A stretch of DNA of 64,000 bases. Source: Sphingomonas insulae. GTDB taxonomy: Bacteria > Pseudomonadota > Alphaproteobacteria > Sphingomonadales > Sphingomonadaceae. Below the pieces are notes generated by a model. It was not told the origin of the DNA and did not search any database. It was given only the letters and a program-made list of their open reading frames with translations. The DNA is taken from NCBI RefSeq assembly GCF_010450875.1, contig NZ_CP048422.1:2515001-2579000 (forward strand), in the 5' to 3' direction. This document shows, one piece after another, positions 1-9,345 of this stretch (its first letter is position 1; every line of letters begins with the position of its first letter). The position numbers and the translations under genes are program-made.

Positions 1-49
1 GGTCTGACGTTGAACGGGGGTCTGGAGGCGACGGCTTCCAGGCCCCTTT

Positions 50-607
50 TCATGTCCGCGACAATCCGGCGACGAACAGGTCGAGCGCGGCGTGCACGGC
101 AGCGGGTTCGGGCGGCAGGCGGCGATCGAGGATCAGCAGCGTCATGCCGTGGACGATCGACCATGCCGCCATCGTCGCCGTGTCGGGATCATCGGGGTCG
201 AAGGACGCCACCCGCCTTGCAAGGACGCGATAGGCCTCGCCGCCCGTCATGTCTCCGGGCAGGCAGCCATCCTTCGCGGCCGTGTCGGTGAACATCAGCC
301 GGAACAGCGCCGGACGCCGCCGGGCAAAGGCGACGTAAGCGGCGCCCTGTTCCACCAGCGCCCGCCCGATCGTCTCGCGCGCGCCGTGCGTATCGGCGGC
401 GACCAGGTCGTCATGCAAATCGGCAAACGCCCGCTCCGCCACCGCGCGCAGCAGCGCCGCCTTGTCGGGGAAATGACGATATGGCGCCATCGCGGACACC
501 CCGGCCGCGCGGGCGACCGCACGCAAGGACACGTCGTGTTCCCCGGCATCGAGCAATTCGGTGGCGCGTTGTACCAGCAGGTCGCGAAGCGAAGGCGCAG
601 CGGACAT
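50..607 (-). CDS. TetR/AcrR family transcriptional regulator
   Basis: A 185-residue DNA-binding repressor-type protein. The N-terminus has the TetR helix-turn-helix: residues of the form SLRAVARAAGVS, then the recognition-helix signature APYRHFPDKAALL at about positions 40-55. The rest is an all-helical ligand/dimer domain of the TetR_C_13/WHG kind. The start is the ATG at 607, with the stop near the window edge. It is divergent from the DUF4188 gene, and the 58-bp space between them holds a perfect inverted repeat, so autoregulation and control of that neighbour are likely. The ligand cannot be predicted from sequence. Confidence 0.9.
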   Translation of the reverse strand: MSAAPSLRDLLVQRATELLDAGEHDVSLRAVARAAGVSAMAPYRHFPDKAALLRAVAERAFADLHDDLVAADTHGARETIGRALVEQGAAYVAFARRRPALFRLMFTDTAAKDGCLPGDMTGGEAYRVLARRVASFDPDDPDTATMAAWSIVHGMTLLILDRRLPPEPAAVHAALDLFVAGLSRT

Positions 608-611
608 CGTT

Positions 612-652
612 GTTTACACCGTAAGCAAGCAAGGTTAGTATATGGTGTAAAC
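612..652. promoter_or_regulatory. Putative TetR operator and divergent promoter
   Basis: GTTTACACC (612-620) and its exact inverse GGTGTAAAC (644-652) are separated by 23 bp. A plausible plus-strand promoter is nested inside: TTTACA (613-618), 17 bp, TAGTAT (636-641). A repressor bound to the half-sites would cover it. A GGAG ribosome site (654-657) serves the gene starting at 666. The palindrome is seen directly; its role as operator is inferred from its place next to the tetR start. Confidence 0.6.
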
Positions 653-665
653 TGGAGCGAAGCCG

Positions 666-1136
666 ATGCAAAGCCATGCCGCCCGTAGCACCGTCGATCT
701 TGCCGCCTATCCCGATCTCGTCATGGTGCTGTTGGGATTTCGGATCGGAAGCATCCGTGGCCTGCCTTCGCTGATGCGGATCGGACGTGGATTGCGCGAG
801 GTCACGCGCGATCGCCCCGATGGCCTGCTGTGCCACGACCAGATGCTGTTCGGCTGGAACCACCTGGGCATGAAGCAATATTGGCGCGATCTGGACGCCC
901 TTGGCCGGTTCACCCGGTCCGCTCCGCATAGCGGCTGGTGGCGGGAATTCCTCATCGACCGGCATGGCTGCGGATTCTGGCACGAAGCGTATAGTGCGCG
1001 TGGCGGGGTCGAGGCAATCTACGTCGGCATGTCGGAACCGGTCGGCCTTGCCACCTTCGCGCCGGCGCAGCGCCCCGAAGGACTGCTGCTGTCGAGCAAC
1101 GGTAGGTTGCGTGCGGACATCGCGGCCCGCCGCTGA
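666..1136 (+). CDS. DUF4188 domain-containing protein
   Basis: A 156-residue protein resembling the DUF4188 family, small heme-monooxygenase-like or dehydratase-like proteins of unsettled function. The visible pattern is a hydrophobic 'VMVLLGFRIGSIRGLPSLMRIGR' type opening stretch followed by a Trp/His-rich middle (YW, WW, FWHEAY) typical of a dimeric alpha-beta barrel fold. It starts at ATG 666, eight bases after a GGAG site. It is divergent from the TetR gene and probably its regulatory target. Substrate unknown. Confidence 0.75.
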   Translation: MQSHAARSTVDLAAYPDLVMVLLGFRIGSIRGLPSLMRIGRGLREVTRDRPDGLLCHDQMLFGWNHLGMKQYWRDLDALGRFTRSAPHSGWWREFLIDRHGCGFWHEAYSARGGVEAIYVGMSEPVGLATFAPAQRPEGLLLSSNGRLRADIAARR

Positions 1137-1213
1137 GCACATTAGCGCCGGCCATGTACGGAGACGGGAACCGCAGGGGCTCCCGTCCTTATGGCACGGC
1201 GCCGTTGCGGTCT

Positions 1214-1399
1214 TCAGCCGCCGGTTGCATCATGCCGGACATCGCCATGGTTGCCGTAGCCGGCGCCCGATTCGTCGGTGTCGTTACCCGTATCGGGGGC
1301 TTGGCTTGGCGCCTCTTGACCTTCCCGGTCGCGGTCTTGCTTCTGGCCGTTCATGTCGTTGCCCTGCACCTTATCGTCCTGCGTGGTTTCGTCTGCCAT
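1214..1399 (-). CDS. Small hydrophilic hypothetical protein, 61 aa
   Basis: Translates to 61 residues starting MADETTQDD, very rich in D, E, Q, N and G, with almost no hydrophobic residues, so probably intrinsically disordered and soluble. A good ribosome site (GGAGA) lies just upstream of the ATG at 1399. The composition recalls small stress-associated hydrophilic proteins, but I recognise no named family. The 257 bp upstream, up to the next gene, hold no other convincing gene. Confidence 0.5.
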   Translation of the reverse strand: MADETTQDDKVQGNDMNGQKQDRDREGQEAPSQAPDTGNDTDESGAGYGNHGDVRHDATGG

Positions 1400-1656
1400 G
1401 GTCGTCTCCTGTCGCTGCGTCGAAGCCCCGTCGGTGGCGAGGTCACGTTCACAACGAAGGCCGCCCGCCCGATATCCCGCAGGATCGGGACGATCGATCC
1501 ATTCGGTCGTCGAGGCGGGTGCGGCGCACGACATCGTCGCAGGCGCGATGGGTGAGGGTCGCACCGGTGAAGTCCTGACTGTGTTTCCCATGTGGCGGCG
1601 GTATTGGAGCGACCGCTGGTCGCGGCGATGATGGCGCGACGGCCCGCCGGCCTGTG

Positions 1657-3054
1657 TCAATCGACGATCGCGTAGACGGTGACGCCGAGCTGCCGGGCTA
1701 CGGGACGGTAATGCGCCGCGATGGCCCGATCGACGAGCGGCACCGTGCGACTGTCGCCATCCCGTGGCGCACGACCGGTGACGATAACCGAAGGCCTGGC
1801 GGCGAGGATGCGGGCGACTTCCGCGGCCGGGTCGACACCGATCGCCCTCCGCTCGCTCGCCTGGATCAGGTGGGACGGGAAAGGATAAGGGCCCGGCAGG
1901 CAAAAACGGCCGGCGGTGTACAGCGCCGGCGGCGCCTCGAACACGAAGGGGCAATCACGGCCGGCGTGACGGGCAATGGCGGCCGACAACGTCGCGAGGC
2001 GGCGGCGGGCATCCGCCGTTTCGCCCCGATGCGGATAGCCGCTGAGGAGAAGCAGGCCGATGGCGGCGACCGCCATCAGGCCGCGCATCGTCCCGCGATC
2101 GAGCGCAAGCCCCGCGGCGACGCCGATCGGGACCAGCAGCGGCAACGCATAATGGTTGAAGTACGGCGGAATCAGCAGCCAGCCTATAATAGCAACCGCC
2201 AGCCATGCCGCGACGAACGCCCGCGCGACGCCGCGCGTGCCGATCACACCCCGGATCGCGGCCAGAGCCGGGAGCGCCAACACCATCGCCGCGCCGGCCA
2301 ATCGATCGAGGAGGGGTTCGCCCGGCGGGACGTCGCGCAGAAAGATCGAATCGACGTTGGCGAACCACCACGCATCGCCGTGACCGATCGCGGCATAGGT
2401 GGCGTAGGCCAACAGTGTCGGGAGCAGCGCCGCCGCCATGTAGCCTGCCGCCGCGACGGCGACGCGCGCGGCCGATCCCGTGCTCCGCCAGCATGCGACC
2501 AGCAGCGTCACCCCCAGAAACAGCCCTTCGAACACGACGGTCGGCTTCAATTGCAGCGCCAGCCCGACGAGCATCATGGCAAGCGCGCCGGTGCGCTTGC
2601 GATCCGCGATCGCACGCCAGACCAGCGTCGCGGCCGCGGCGACGAGCAGGTTGTAGAAGACCGGCGACTGCCCTCCCCGCCCGCCGATCAGTTCCAGCCA
2701 GACGAGATAGGTGAGGCCCGCCGGCAAGGCGCCGGCCGCCGCGCCGAACCGGCGGACCAGCCCGGCGATCAACCCGGCGGTGGCGACCGCCGCCACCGCC
2801 GCGACCGACTGATAGGCGACCACCGCATCCATCGGCAGCGCCTGCGTCGCCGCATACAGCAGGAATAGCCCGATCGGTTTGCGATCCCAGATGTCGACAT
2901 AGGGGATGGCGCCGTCCCACATGCGCTGGCCTACGAGCAGGTACATCTGCTCATCGAGATCGACGAGTGGATTGCCCAGGTCTAGCAGACGCAATGCGGC
3001 CGCCGCGATCAGGAGGATCAGCCAGATCCGGAATGGGGTCATGCCGCGGGTCAT
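1657..3054 (-). CDS. Membrane glycosyltransferase, ArnT/PMT (GT39/GT83)-like
   Basis: A 465-residue polytopic membrane protein with about ten hydrophobic segments. After the first transmembrane helix the acidic motif DLDEQMY (residues 32-38) lies at the periplasmic-loop position where GT-C enzymes carry their catalytic Asp/Glu. A second loop has WDRKPIG, the 'D-x-K-P' signature of ArnT-like polyprenyl-phosphate-sugar transferases. Such enzymes move a sugar from a lipid carrier to lipid A, protein or glycan; the acceptor here is unknown. ATG codons at 3054 and 3042 are both possible starts. No glycan gene is adjacent. Confidence 0.75.
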   Translation of the reverse strand: MTRGMTPFRIWLILLIAAAALRLLDLGNPLVDLDEQMYLLVGQRMWDGAIPYVDIWDRKPIGLFLLYAATQALPMDAVVAYQSVAAVAAVATAGLIAGLVRRFGAAAGALPAGLTYLVWLELIGGRGGQSPVFYNLLVAAAATLVWRAIADRKRTGALAMMLVGLALQLKPTVVFEGLFLGVTLLVACWRSTGSAARVAVAAAGYMAAALLPTLLAYATYAAIGHGDAWWFANVDSIFLRDVPPGEPLLDRLAGAAMVLALPALAAIRGVIGTRGVARAFVAAWLAVAIIGWLLIPPYFNHYALPLLVPIGVAAGLALDRGTMRGLMAVAAIGLLLLSGYPHRGETADARRRLATLSAAIARHAGRDCPFVFEAPPALYTAGRFCLPGPYPFPSHLIQASERRAIGVDPAAEVARILAARPSVIVTGRAPRDGDSRTVPLVDRAIAAHYRPVARQLGVTVYAIVD

Positions 3055-3096
3055 GCCGCATCGTGATGCCGCAACTTGGTTAGCGGCGCGATAAGA

Positions 3097-4176
3097 TCAG
3101 AACAATTCCCCCTGCGGGCCGGCAGGCGGCCGGAACAGGTCGGTGCGAAGCGGCGCGCTGCGGCGGGCGAGGCCGTGTTTTCGGGTGGCGATCAGGAAAC
3201 GCGTTCGCATCAGCTCCGCCCATGGACCGGTGCCACGCATCCGGCTGAAGAATTCCGGATCATTGTCCTTGCCGCCGCGCAGCGCGCGGATGGTCGCCAT
3301 CACCCTGGCCGCGCGATCCGGAAAATGTGCGTCGAGCCAGGCGCGGAACAGCGGCGCGACCTCATGCGGCAGGCGCACGGGAATGAAGAAACACGCCCGC
3401 GCCCCCGCCTCCGCCGCCCGCTCGACCAGATGTTCCAGTTCATGGTCCGTGATCGCCGGGATGATCGGCGCGATCGAGACGTAGACCGGCACCCCGGCGT
3501 CGGCGAGCGCCCGCACCGCCTTCAACCGCCGTTCGGGATGCGGCGCGCGCGGTTCGATCGTTGCGGCGATCTTCGGATCGAGCGAGGTGATCGACAGGGC
3601 GACACCAGCCAGGCCCTCGGCCGCCATCGGTGCGAGCAGGTCGATATCGCGGACGACGCGATCCGACTTGGTCGTGATGGTCAGCGGATGCCGGGTTTCC
3701 GCCAGCACCTGGATGATGCTGCGCGTGATCCGCCACTCGCTCTCGATCGGCTGATAGGGATCGGTGTTGGTACCGAGTGCGATCGGCGCGACGGTATAGC
3801 CCGGTTTGCGCAGTTCGGCCCGCAACAGCGCGGCGGCGTTGGGCTTGGCGAACAGGCGCGATTCGAAATCGAGGCCGGGCGACAGGTCGTGAAACGCATG
3901 CGTCGGCCGGGCGAAGCAATAGATGCAGCCATGTTCGCAGCCGCGATAGGGGTTGATCGATCGGTCGAAGCCGATGTCGGGCGAGGTATTGCGGCTGATG
4001 ATCGTCCGCGCCTGTTCCACCGTCACGCTGGTCCGCAGCGGTGGCGCCGCACCGTCGATTGCGCCGCAAGCGTCCAGCCAGTCGCCATCCGCCTCGGTAT
4101 GCGGCAGTTTGAACCGTTGGCTTTCGGTGTTGACGGTGGCGCCGCGGACCGGACGCTTGGCGATGGGCTGGGGCAT
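3097..4176 (-). CDS. PA0069 family radical SAM protein
   Basis: A 359-residue radical SAM enzyme. The 4Fe-4S ligand motif CEHGCIYC places cysteines at residues 80, 84 and 87 (CxxxCxxC), after the phrase INPYRGCEHGC seen in the Rv2578c/PA0069 group. It is followed by a TIM-barrel-like region (TKSDRVVRDIDLL, SITSLDP). The reaction of this family is not established; members are often linked to nucleotide or DNA damage only by similarity to spore photoproduct lyase. The gene is divergent from the VOC gene at 4236. Confidence 0.9.
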   Translation of the reverse strand: MPQPIAKRPVRGATVNTESQRFKLPHTEADGDWLDACGAIDGAAPPLRTSVTVEQARTIISRNTSPDIGFDRSINPYRGCEHGCIYCFARPTHAFHDLSPGLDFESRLFAKPNAAALLRAELRKPGYTVAPIALGTNTDPYQPIESEWRITRSIIQVLAETRHPLTITTKSDRVVRDIDLLAPMAAEGLAGVALSITSLDPKIAATIEPRAPHPERRLKAVRALADAGVPVYVSIAPIIPAITDHELEHLVERAAEAGARACFFIPVRLPHEVAPLFRAWLDAHFPDRAARVMATIRALRGGKDNDPEFFSRMRGTGPWAELMRTRFLIATRKHGLARRSAPLRTDLFRPPAGPQGELF

Positions 4177-4235
4177 TGCATCAAGCTAAGTCGCCATGTA
4201 GAACATAGCAAGAACTTGTCGGAGGGTGCAGGCGT

Positions 4236-4568
4236 ATGGCGCGGTTGATGTATCTCGAATTGCCGGTGACGGAGACGGGTCGGGCAAAAGCGTTCTACGA
4301 TACGGCGTTCGGCTGGACGTTCAGCGACTACGGGCCGACCTATGCAGCCACGACGACCGGTGATACGGACGTCGGTCTGGACGCCTCCCCGGATCGGGTC
4401 GCGAAGCCGTTGCCCGTCATCGAGGTGGACGACCTTGAGGCGGCGCTGGCCGCGGTCGAGGGCGCGGGCGGCACGGTGACGGTGCCGATCTTCGCATTTC
4501 CGGGCGGCCGGCGCTTTCACTTCGCCGATCCCGACGGGCATGAACTGGCCGCGATGCAAGCCGGCTAG
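4236..4568 (+). CDS. VOC family protein (glyoxalase/bleomycin-resistance fold)
   Basis: A 110-residue single-unit vicinal oxygen chelate protein. It opens with LMYLELPVTETGRAKAFYDTAFGW, the usual first beta-alpha unit, and closes with GRRFHFADPDGHELAAM, whose final E is a typical metal ligand. Members bind a divalent metal and act in isomerisation, dioxygenation or drug binding; nothing identifies the substrate here. A GGAGGG site precedes the ATG. Confidence 0.85.
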   Translation: MARLMYLELPVTETGRAKAFYDTAFGWTFSDYGPTYAATTTGDTDVGLDASPDRVAKPLPVIEVDDLEAALAAVEGAGGTVTVPIFAFPGGRRFHFADPDGHELAAMQAG

Positions 4569-4602
4569 GACCGTCGCCCGCCCTTTGGCATGAGGCGCGC
4601 CG

Positions 4603-5736
4603 CTATCCCAGCACGCCCGGTCGCCGCATCGCGTCTGCATAGACGGCGCGATAGCGGGCGATCATCACGGCCTCGTCATAGTCCGCCACCGCTTTCGCGC
4701 GGTTCGCGGCGCCGACGCGGGCGCGGAGTTCGGGATCCAGCACCAGCGGTTGCAGCGCGTCGCGCAACAGCACCTCGTCGCCCCCGGCGACGAAGGGCGC
4801 ATTCGCGGCCGCGACCATGCGCGGCACGTCGCCCACGGGGGTGCTGACCACCGGCAGCCCTGCGGCCATGCCTTCGACGATGCTGATCGGGAATTGCTCG
4901 CTCTTCGACGACAGGGCGATGATGTCGAACGCGCCGATGAAGCGGTGCGGCCGGTCGAGGAAGCCCGGCAACACCAGTCGATCCGCGATACCCATTGCCT
5001 GCGCCGCGTCCAGGATCGCCTGCCGCTCCGGTCCTTCGCCGACGATGACCAGCCGGAACCGTCCGGACAATCCGCCGCAGGCTCGCACCAGCAGCGGCAG
5101 GTCCTTGACCGCGCGCAGGCCGGCGAGTGCGCCGATGACGACCTCCTTCGTGTCGCGCACGAAGCCGGGAATCACGCGCGGATCGGGCTTTTGCCCATAC
5201 AGCGCGGTATCGATGCCGTTGGCGATGCGGTGGACGCGCGCCGGCGGCTGTTTCCAGGTGCGCAGGGCGATGCTCTCGAGCACCTGCGACGGCACTACCA
5301 GCGCCTGCGCCGCACCGAGCGCGATCCGCCGATAGACGTTGCGTTCGACCTTCAGGCCCTTCGCCTCGTCGGCGTTGAAGCCGTCCTCGTGATGCACCAG
5401 CGGCGGTGCGCCCTTCGGAAACACCCGGCGCGCCATCGCGCCGTCGATCGCTCCCCAATTATAGGACAGCACCAGGTCGAACCGCCGCATGAACGCCGCC
5501 AGCGCCTCATAGCGTGCGACCGACGGTCGTCCGGTCAGCGATGGCGCATTCTGGGCGATTTCGTAGCGGACGTGCCTGCCGATCGCCGCGCGGGCGCCGA
5601 GCTCGTCGGGAACGCCGCTGACGATGGTATGCCGCGCCGCATCGCCAAAGGCGTTCATCAGCCGGACCGCCCGCGCCTCCTTGCCGCCCAGGCTGAAGCT
5701 CGAATGAAGGTGGAGGATGTGGATCGGCTGCGGCAT
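4603..5736 (-). CDS. Glycosyltransferase family 4 protein
   Basis: A 377-residue GT-B retaining glycosyltransferase. The N-terminal donor-binding glycine loop reads LHSSFSLGGKEARAVRLM. The C-terminal domain has VIGALAGLRAVKDLPLLVRA, then VIVGEGPERQ and a region near SSKSEQFPISIVEGMAAGLPVVSTPVGD that matches the E-x7-E block. The expected EPFG is replaced by SEQFP, common in the GT4 branch acting on lipopolysaccharide or exopolysaccharide. It is convergent with the VOC gene and 39 bp from the DUF418 gene, which may belong to the same transcript. Confidence 0.85.
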   Translation of the reverse strand: MPQPIHILHLHSSFSLGGKEARAVRLMNAFGDAARHTIVSGVPDELGARAAIGRHVRYEIAQNAPSLTGRPSVARYEALAAFMRRFDLVLSYNWGAIDGAMARRVFPKGAPPLVHHEDGFNADEAKGLKVERNVYRRIALGAAQALVVPSQVLESIALRTWKQPPARVHRIANGIDTALYGQKPDPRVIPGFVRDTKEVVIGALAGLRAVKDLPLLVRACGGLSGRFRLVIVGEGPERQAILDAAQAMGIADRLVLPGFLDRPHRFIGAFDIIALSSKSEQFPISIVEGMAAGLPVVSTPVGDVPRMVAAANAPFVAGGDEVLLRDALQPLVLDPELRARVGAANRAKAVADYDEAVMIARYRAVYADAMRRPGVLG

Positions 5737-5775
5737 GCGGGCGGTCTAGCGGCGGCGACGCAGCCAAGGAAGCCG

Positions 5776-6999
5776 TCACCGCCGCATCGGCAGCACGCGC
5801 AAGTCGACCAGCGACCGCCAGGCCCATTCGACCGGCGCGATGCGATACCGGCGCAGCCACAGGTTCGCCCCCCACAGCAGCAGCGCGTTGACGGCGAGGG
5901 CCAGCGCCATCAGCCATGCCCAGCCGAACGCCCCGTACAGCCCCAGTCCGAACGGCGAAAACACCAGCCACGACACGATCACGGTCTGCGCGACATACAG
6001 CGTCAGCGCCGTCCGCCCCGCCGCGACGAAGGGCCGGAGCGCCCGCGCCCCCGCCACCGTGCCGATCGCCAGCGCGATCACCGCGACATGGCCGCAGGTC
6101 ATCGCCAGCCGTGCGACGTCTTCCCAAATCCAGGCGATCTCCACCCGACCGTCGAACCGCGTCGCCTCCCACGCGCCATACAGGCGCAGCGGCACGCCGA
6201 TGCCGTAACCGCCGGCCAGCAACCAGCGATAGCGACGCCGCGACCAGTCGCCCTGCAACGCGCCCCAGCGGAACAGCGCGGCGCCGACCAGCATCGTCGC
6301 CGCCGCTTCCCAGACGAAGACGACCTCGTCGTCCCCCAGCCGGTCGAGCCCGACGCGGCGCTGCCCCGCCACCCAGGCCGCGCCATCGCCATGGCCGAAC
6401 GCATCCTCGGCGCGCACGGCTGCGGCGTCCGCCGCGATCCGGGCCGAAGGTGCGGTGACGGGCGCACCGACCGCGACCGCGCCCGTCGCCAGCGTGAACG
6501 CCGCATAGGACAGGCCGACGGTGAGCAGCGCCCGCGCCGGCAACGTCCGGAACGCGCAGGCCAGCAACGCCGCGAGCGCATAGGTGTGGAGGATATCGCC
6601 CGGCCACAGCAATACGAACATGTGGACCATGCCGAACGCCCAGAGCACGATATTGCGCCAGCCGTAGCGCAGCGGCACCGCGACCACGTCGTCCGACGCG
6701 GCGGCGATCCGTCCGGAGAGGATCAGCATCCCCGCGCCGAACAGCATCTCGAGCAGCGCCCGCGCCGTCCCCTCGACCAGCAGGGTGCGCAGCCACCATG
6801 CACCCTGGTCGGCGGCGGTCCAGCCGATGTGGCGGATGTCCGACCAATTGGCGGTCATCGATGCGCCCATCTCGCTGACGTTCATGAACAGGATGGCGAG
6901 GATCGCCACCCCGCGCAGGATGTCGAGCAACGCGATCCGCGGCGCGCCGTCGGGCTCGTCGTCCGCGACGCCGGCGGGCGCGGCCGGCACCGCCGTCAC
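5776..6999 (-). CDS. DUF418 domain-containing membrane protein
   Basis: A 407-residue inner-membrane protein with about ten transmembrane segments. The hallmark opening RIALLDILRGVAILAILFMNV (R-x-D-x-x-RG) is that of the YeiB/DUF418 acyltransferase-like group, and the C-terminal DUF418 core includes LTLYVAQTVI and GPVEW-type loops. The start is taken as GTG 6999 because its GTGA overlaps the hydrolase stop codon, which indicates translational coupling. Function unknown; possible transport or acyl transfer across the membrane. Confidence 0.85.
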   Translation of the reverse strand: MTAVPAAPAGVADDEPDGAPRIALLDILRGVAILAILFMNVSEMGASMTANWSDIRHIGWTAADQGAWWLRTLLVEGTARALLEMLFGAGMLILSGRIAAASDDVVAVPLRYGWRNIVLWAFGMVHMFVLLWPGDILHTYALAALLACAFRTLPARALLTVGLSYAAFTLATGAVAVGAPVTAPSARIAADAAAVRAEDAFGHGDGAAWVAGQRRVGLDRLGDDEVVFVWEAAATMLVGAALFRWGALQGDWSRRRYRWLLAGGYGIGVPLRLYGAWEATRFDGRVEIAWIWEDVARLAMTCGHVAVIALAIGTVAGARALRPFVAAGRTALTLYVAQTVIVSWLVFSPFGLGLYGAFGWAWLMALALAVNALLLWGANLWLRRYRIAPVEWAWRSLVDLRVLPMRR

Positions 7000-7871
7000 G
7001 TGCGGGCGCGCTCCAGCAGCCGGTCGATCGGGCCGTGCAGCACGTCCTCTGCCAGCGTCGGCGCGTGGCCGACGCCGGGCAGCGTCACGAGCTCCGCCTC
7101 GTCCAGCGCCGCCACCATCCGCTCCGCCACCGGTTGCGCCAGCACATCCGACCGACCGCCCCGCACGATCAGCACCGGCGTGTCGCGCAACGCCGACAGC
7201 GCCGCCCACATGTCGGGCCCGGCATCGTCACCCGGCGTGCGCAGCGGTTCCGCGATCTTCAGATCGTAGTCCAACACGATCCGACCGCTGCTGTTCAGGC
7301 GATAGAGGCGCTTGGCCATCGCCAGCCATTGTTCGATCTGCCAGTCGGGATAGACGTCGCCATGCGCATCGGCGAGGCTGCGCGCCGCGTGCATCCAGGT
7401 CGGGCAGCTGCTGCCCTTGCCGACATAGCCTCTGATCCGGCTCATGCCGGCCGGATCGACCTCCGGCCCGACGTCGTTCAGCAAGGCCGCCGCGATGGTG
7501 GCGCCGCCGCCCACGCCATGGCCCGCCTGGGCGAGCAGCATGGCGACGCTGCCGCCCAGCGAGGTGCCGATCGCGACGAACCGGGCGATGCGACGCTCTG
7601 TCAACAGCGCCTGCATGTCGGCGACATAGGTCGCCGGCACATAGGTCATCGGGTCCCTGGCATGTTCGCTCTTGCCGCGACCGCGAAAATCGACCGCAAT
7701 CACCTGTCGCCGTCCGGCCAGCCGCGCTGCGAGCGCGTCGTAATCGCGGGCATTGCGGGTGAGGCCCGGCAGACACACGACCGGCGGCAACGCCGGATCG
7801 CCCGGATACAGTCGATAATGCAGCTTCAGCCCGTCGGCCGACATCCAATAGCAGTTTTCGTAGGCAGCCAT
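6996..7871 (-). CDS. Alpha/beta fold hydrolase
   Basis: A 291-residue serine hydrolase. The oxyanion strand VVCLPGLTRNARDYD is followed by VIAVDFRGRGKSEH and the nucleophile elbow GTSLGGSVAM (Ser 104). The late LPGVGHAP supplies the catalytic His, and a D in RGGRSDVL the likely acid. The start is ATG 7871, preceded by a GAGGA site. An upstream extension would overlap the divergent selO start and looks non-coding. Its stop overlaps the start of the DUF418 gene. Substrate unknown. Confidence 0.88.
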   Translation of the reverse strand: MAAYENCYWMSADGLKLHYRLYPGDPALPPVVCLPGLTRNARDYDALAARLAGRRQVIAVDFRGRGKSEHARDPMTYVPATYVADMQALLTERRIARFVAIGTSLGGSVAMLLAQAGHGVGGGATIAAALLNDVGPEVDPAGMSRIRGYVGKGSSCPTWMHAARSLADAHGDVYPDWQIEQWLAMAKRLYRLNSSGRIVLDYDLKIAEPLRTPGDDAGPDMWAALSALRDTPVLIVRGGRSDVLAQPVAERMVAALDEAELVTLPGVGHAPTLAEDVLHGPIDRLLERART

Positions 7872-7908
7872 GGTTGCGTCCTCAGGTTGGCGACCTCCAT
7901 ATCCACAC

Positions 7909-9267
7909 ATGCCCATCGACCCGCAAGCATACCGCCCCGAAACCGCCCTGCTCGATCTCGGTCCCACCCTTTGGGATCCCGTGGAGGCGGCGGACTTTCC
8001 GCAGACCATGCTGCGCTTCCGCAACGACAAGGCGGCGACGCAGATCGGCCTCGGCACGCTGACCGACGCCGAATGGACGCAGGCATTCGGCCGTTTCACA
8101 CCCCTGCCCGGCACCCTGCCCCAGCCGCTCGCGCTCCGCTATCACGGGCATCAGTTCCGCCAGTATAATCCGGACATCGGCGACGGGCGCGGCTTTACCT
8201 TCGCCCAGATGCGCGACGATCGCGGGCGATTGATGGACCTCGGCACCAAGGGGTCGGGCCAGACCCCCTATAGCCGCTTCGGCGATGGCCGCCTGACGCT
8301 GAAGGGCGGCGTGCGCGAAATCCTCGCGACCGAGATGCTGGAGGCGCTGAACGTCCCCACCAGCCGGACGCTGTCGCTGATCGAAACTGGCGAGGAACTC
8401 GCGCGCGGAGACGAACCGTCGCCGACCCGCTCGGCGGTGATGGTGCGGCTCAGCCACGGCCATATCCGCATCGGCACGTTTCAACGGCTCGCCTATCTGC
8501 AGGACGAGGATGGCATGCGTACCGTCGTGCGATATGCCCTTCGCCACCTGTACGGCGAGGATTCCGACGACCCCGTCCGCCTGCTCGACCTTGTCGTCAC
8601 CCGGACCGCGACGCTCGCCGCGCGCTACATGGCGGCAGGCTTCGTGCATGGCGTGCTGAACAGCGACAACATCAACGTCACCGGCGAAAGCTTCGACTAT
8701 GGCCCCTGGCGGTTCGCCCCGACATGGGATCCGGCATTTACCGCGGCCTATTTCGATCACGCCGGCCTCTATGCCTTCGGTCGCCAGCCGGAGGCGATCC
8801 ATTGGGACGTGATGCAACTCGCCGCCAGCCTGCGGCTGATCGCCGACAGCGACCCGCTGGTCGCGCTGATCGAGCAGTTCGGCCCGCGCTACCAGCCGCA
8901 GATCACGGCCGCATTGCTCTGGCGGATGGGAGTCCTGCCGCGCTCGCCCGACGAGGATCGCGCCCTCGTCCAGGTGATGGAGCGGGCGCTGCGCACCACG
9001 GCTACGCCGATGGACCGGTTCTTCTTCGACGCATTCGGCGGCGCCTTGCCCGCCGGCTATGGCCCGGAATGGGACGCCGTACGCGCCGCACTGGCACCCT
9101 ATGGGCCGAGAAAGGCGCGAAGCCATGCCTATTGGCAGGGCGAGCCATGCAGCATGTTGATCGACGAGGTGGAGGCGATCTGGGACCCGATCGCCGCGCA
9201 TGACGATTGGTCCGCGCTCCACGCCAAGGTCGCCGCAATCCGGACGATGGGCGCGGCGCTCGGCTGA
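7909..9267 (+). CDS. selO: Protein adenylyltransferase SelO family (YdiU)
   Basis: A 452-residue pseudokinase-fold protein that in characterised members transfers AMP to protein side chains in redox stress. Visible SelO signatures are LRYHGHQFRQYNPDIGDGRG (about residues 65-85), LGTKGSGQTPYSR for the nucleotide loop, and HGVLNSDNINVTGESFDYGPW, the metal-binding and catalytic segment. It is somewhat shorter at the C-terminus than the roughly 480-residue E. coli protein. Start taken at ATG 7909 (MPIDPQAYRPE); an in-frame ATG at 7870 is possible but would overlap the divergent hydrolase start. Confidence 0.92.
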   Translation: MPIDPQAYRPETALLDLGPTLWDPVEAADFPQTMLRFRNDKAATQIGLGTLTDAEWTQAFGRFTPLPGTLPQPLALRYHGHQFRQYNPDIGDGRGFTFAQMRDDRGRLMDLGTKGSGQTPYSRFGDGRLTLKGGVREILATEMLEALNVPTSRTLSLIETGEELARGDEPSPTRSAVMVRLSHGHIRIGTFQRLAYLQDEDGMRTVVRYALRHLYGEDSDDPVRLLDLVVTRTATLAARYMAAGFVHGVLNSDNINVTGESFDYGPWRFAPTWDPAFTAAYFDHAGLYAFGRQPEAIHWDVMQLAASLRLIADSDPLVALIEQFGPRYQPQITAALLWRMGVLPRSPDEDRALVQVMERALRTTATPMDRFFFDAFGGALPAGYGPEWDAVRAALAPYGPRKARSHAYWQGEPCSMLIDEVEAIWDPIAAHDDWSALHAKVAAIRTMGAALG

Positions 9268-9345
9268 CGCCGGACACCCCCGCCACCATCTTGCCGCCAT
9301 GCCACCATTCCCCTAACCCTCCCGCGCAGAGGTCAAAGGGCAAGC

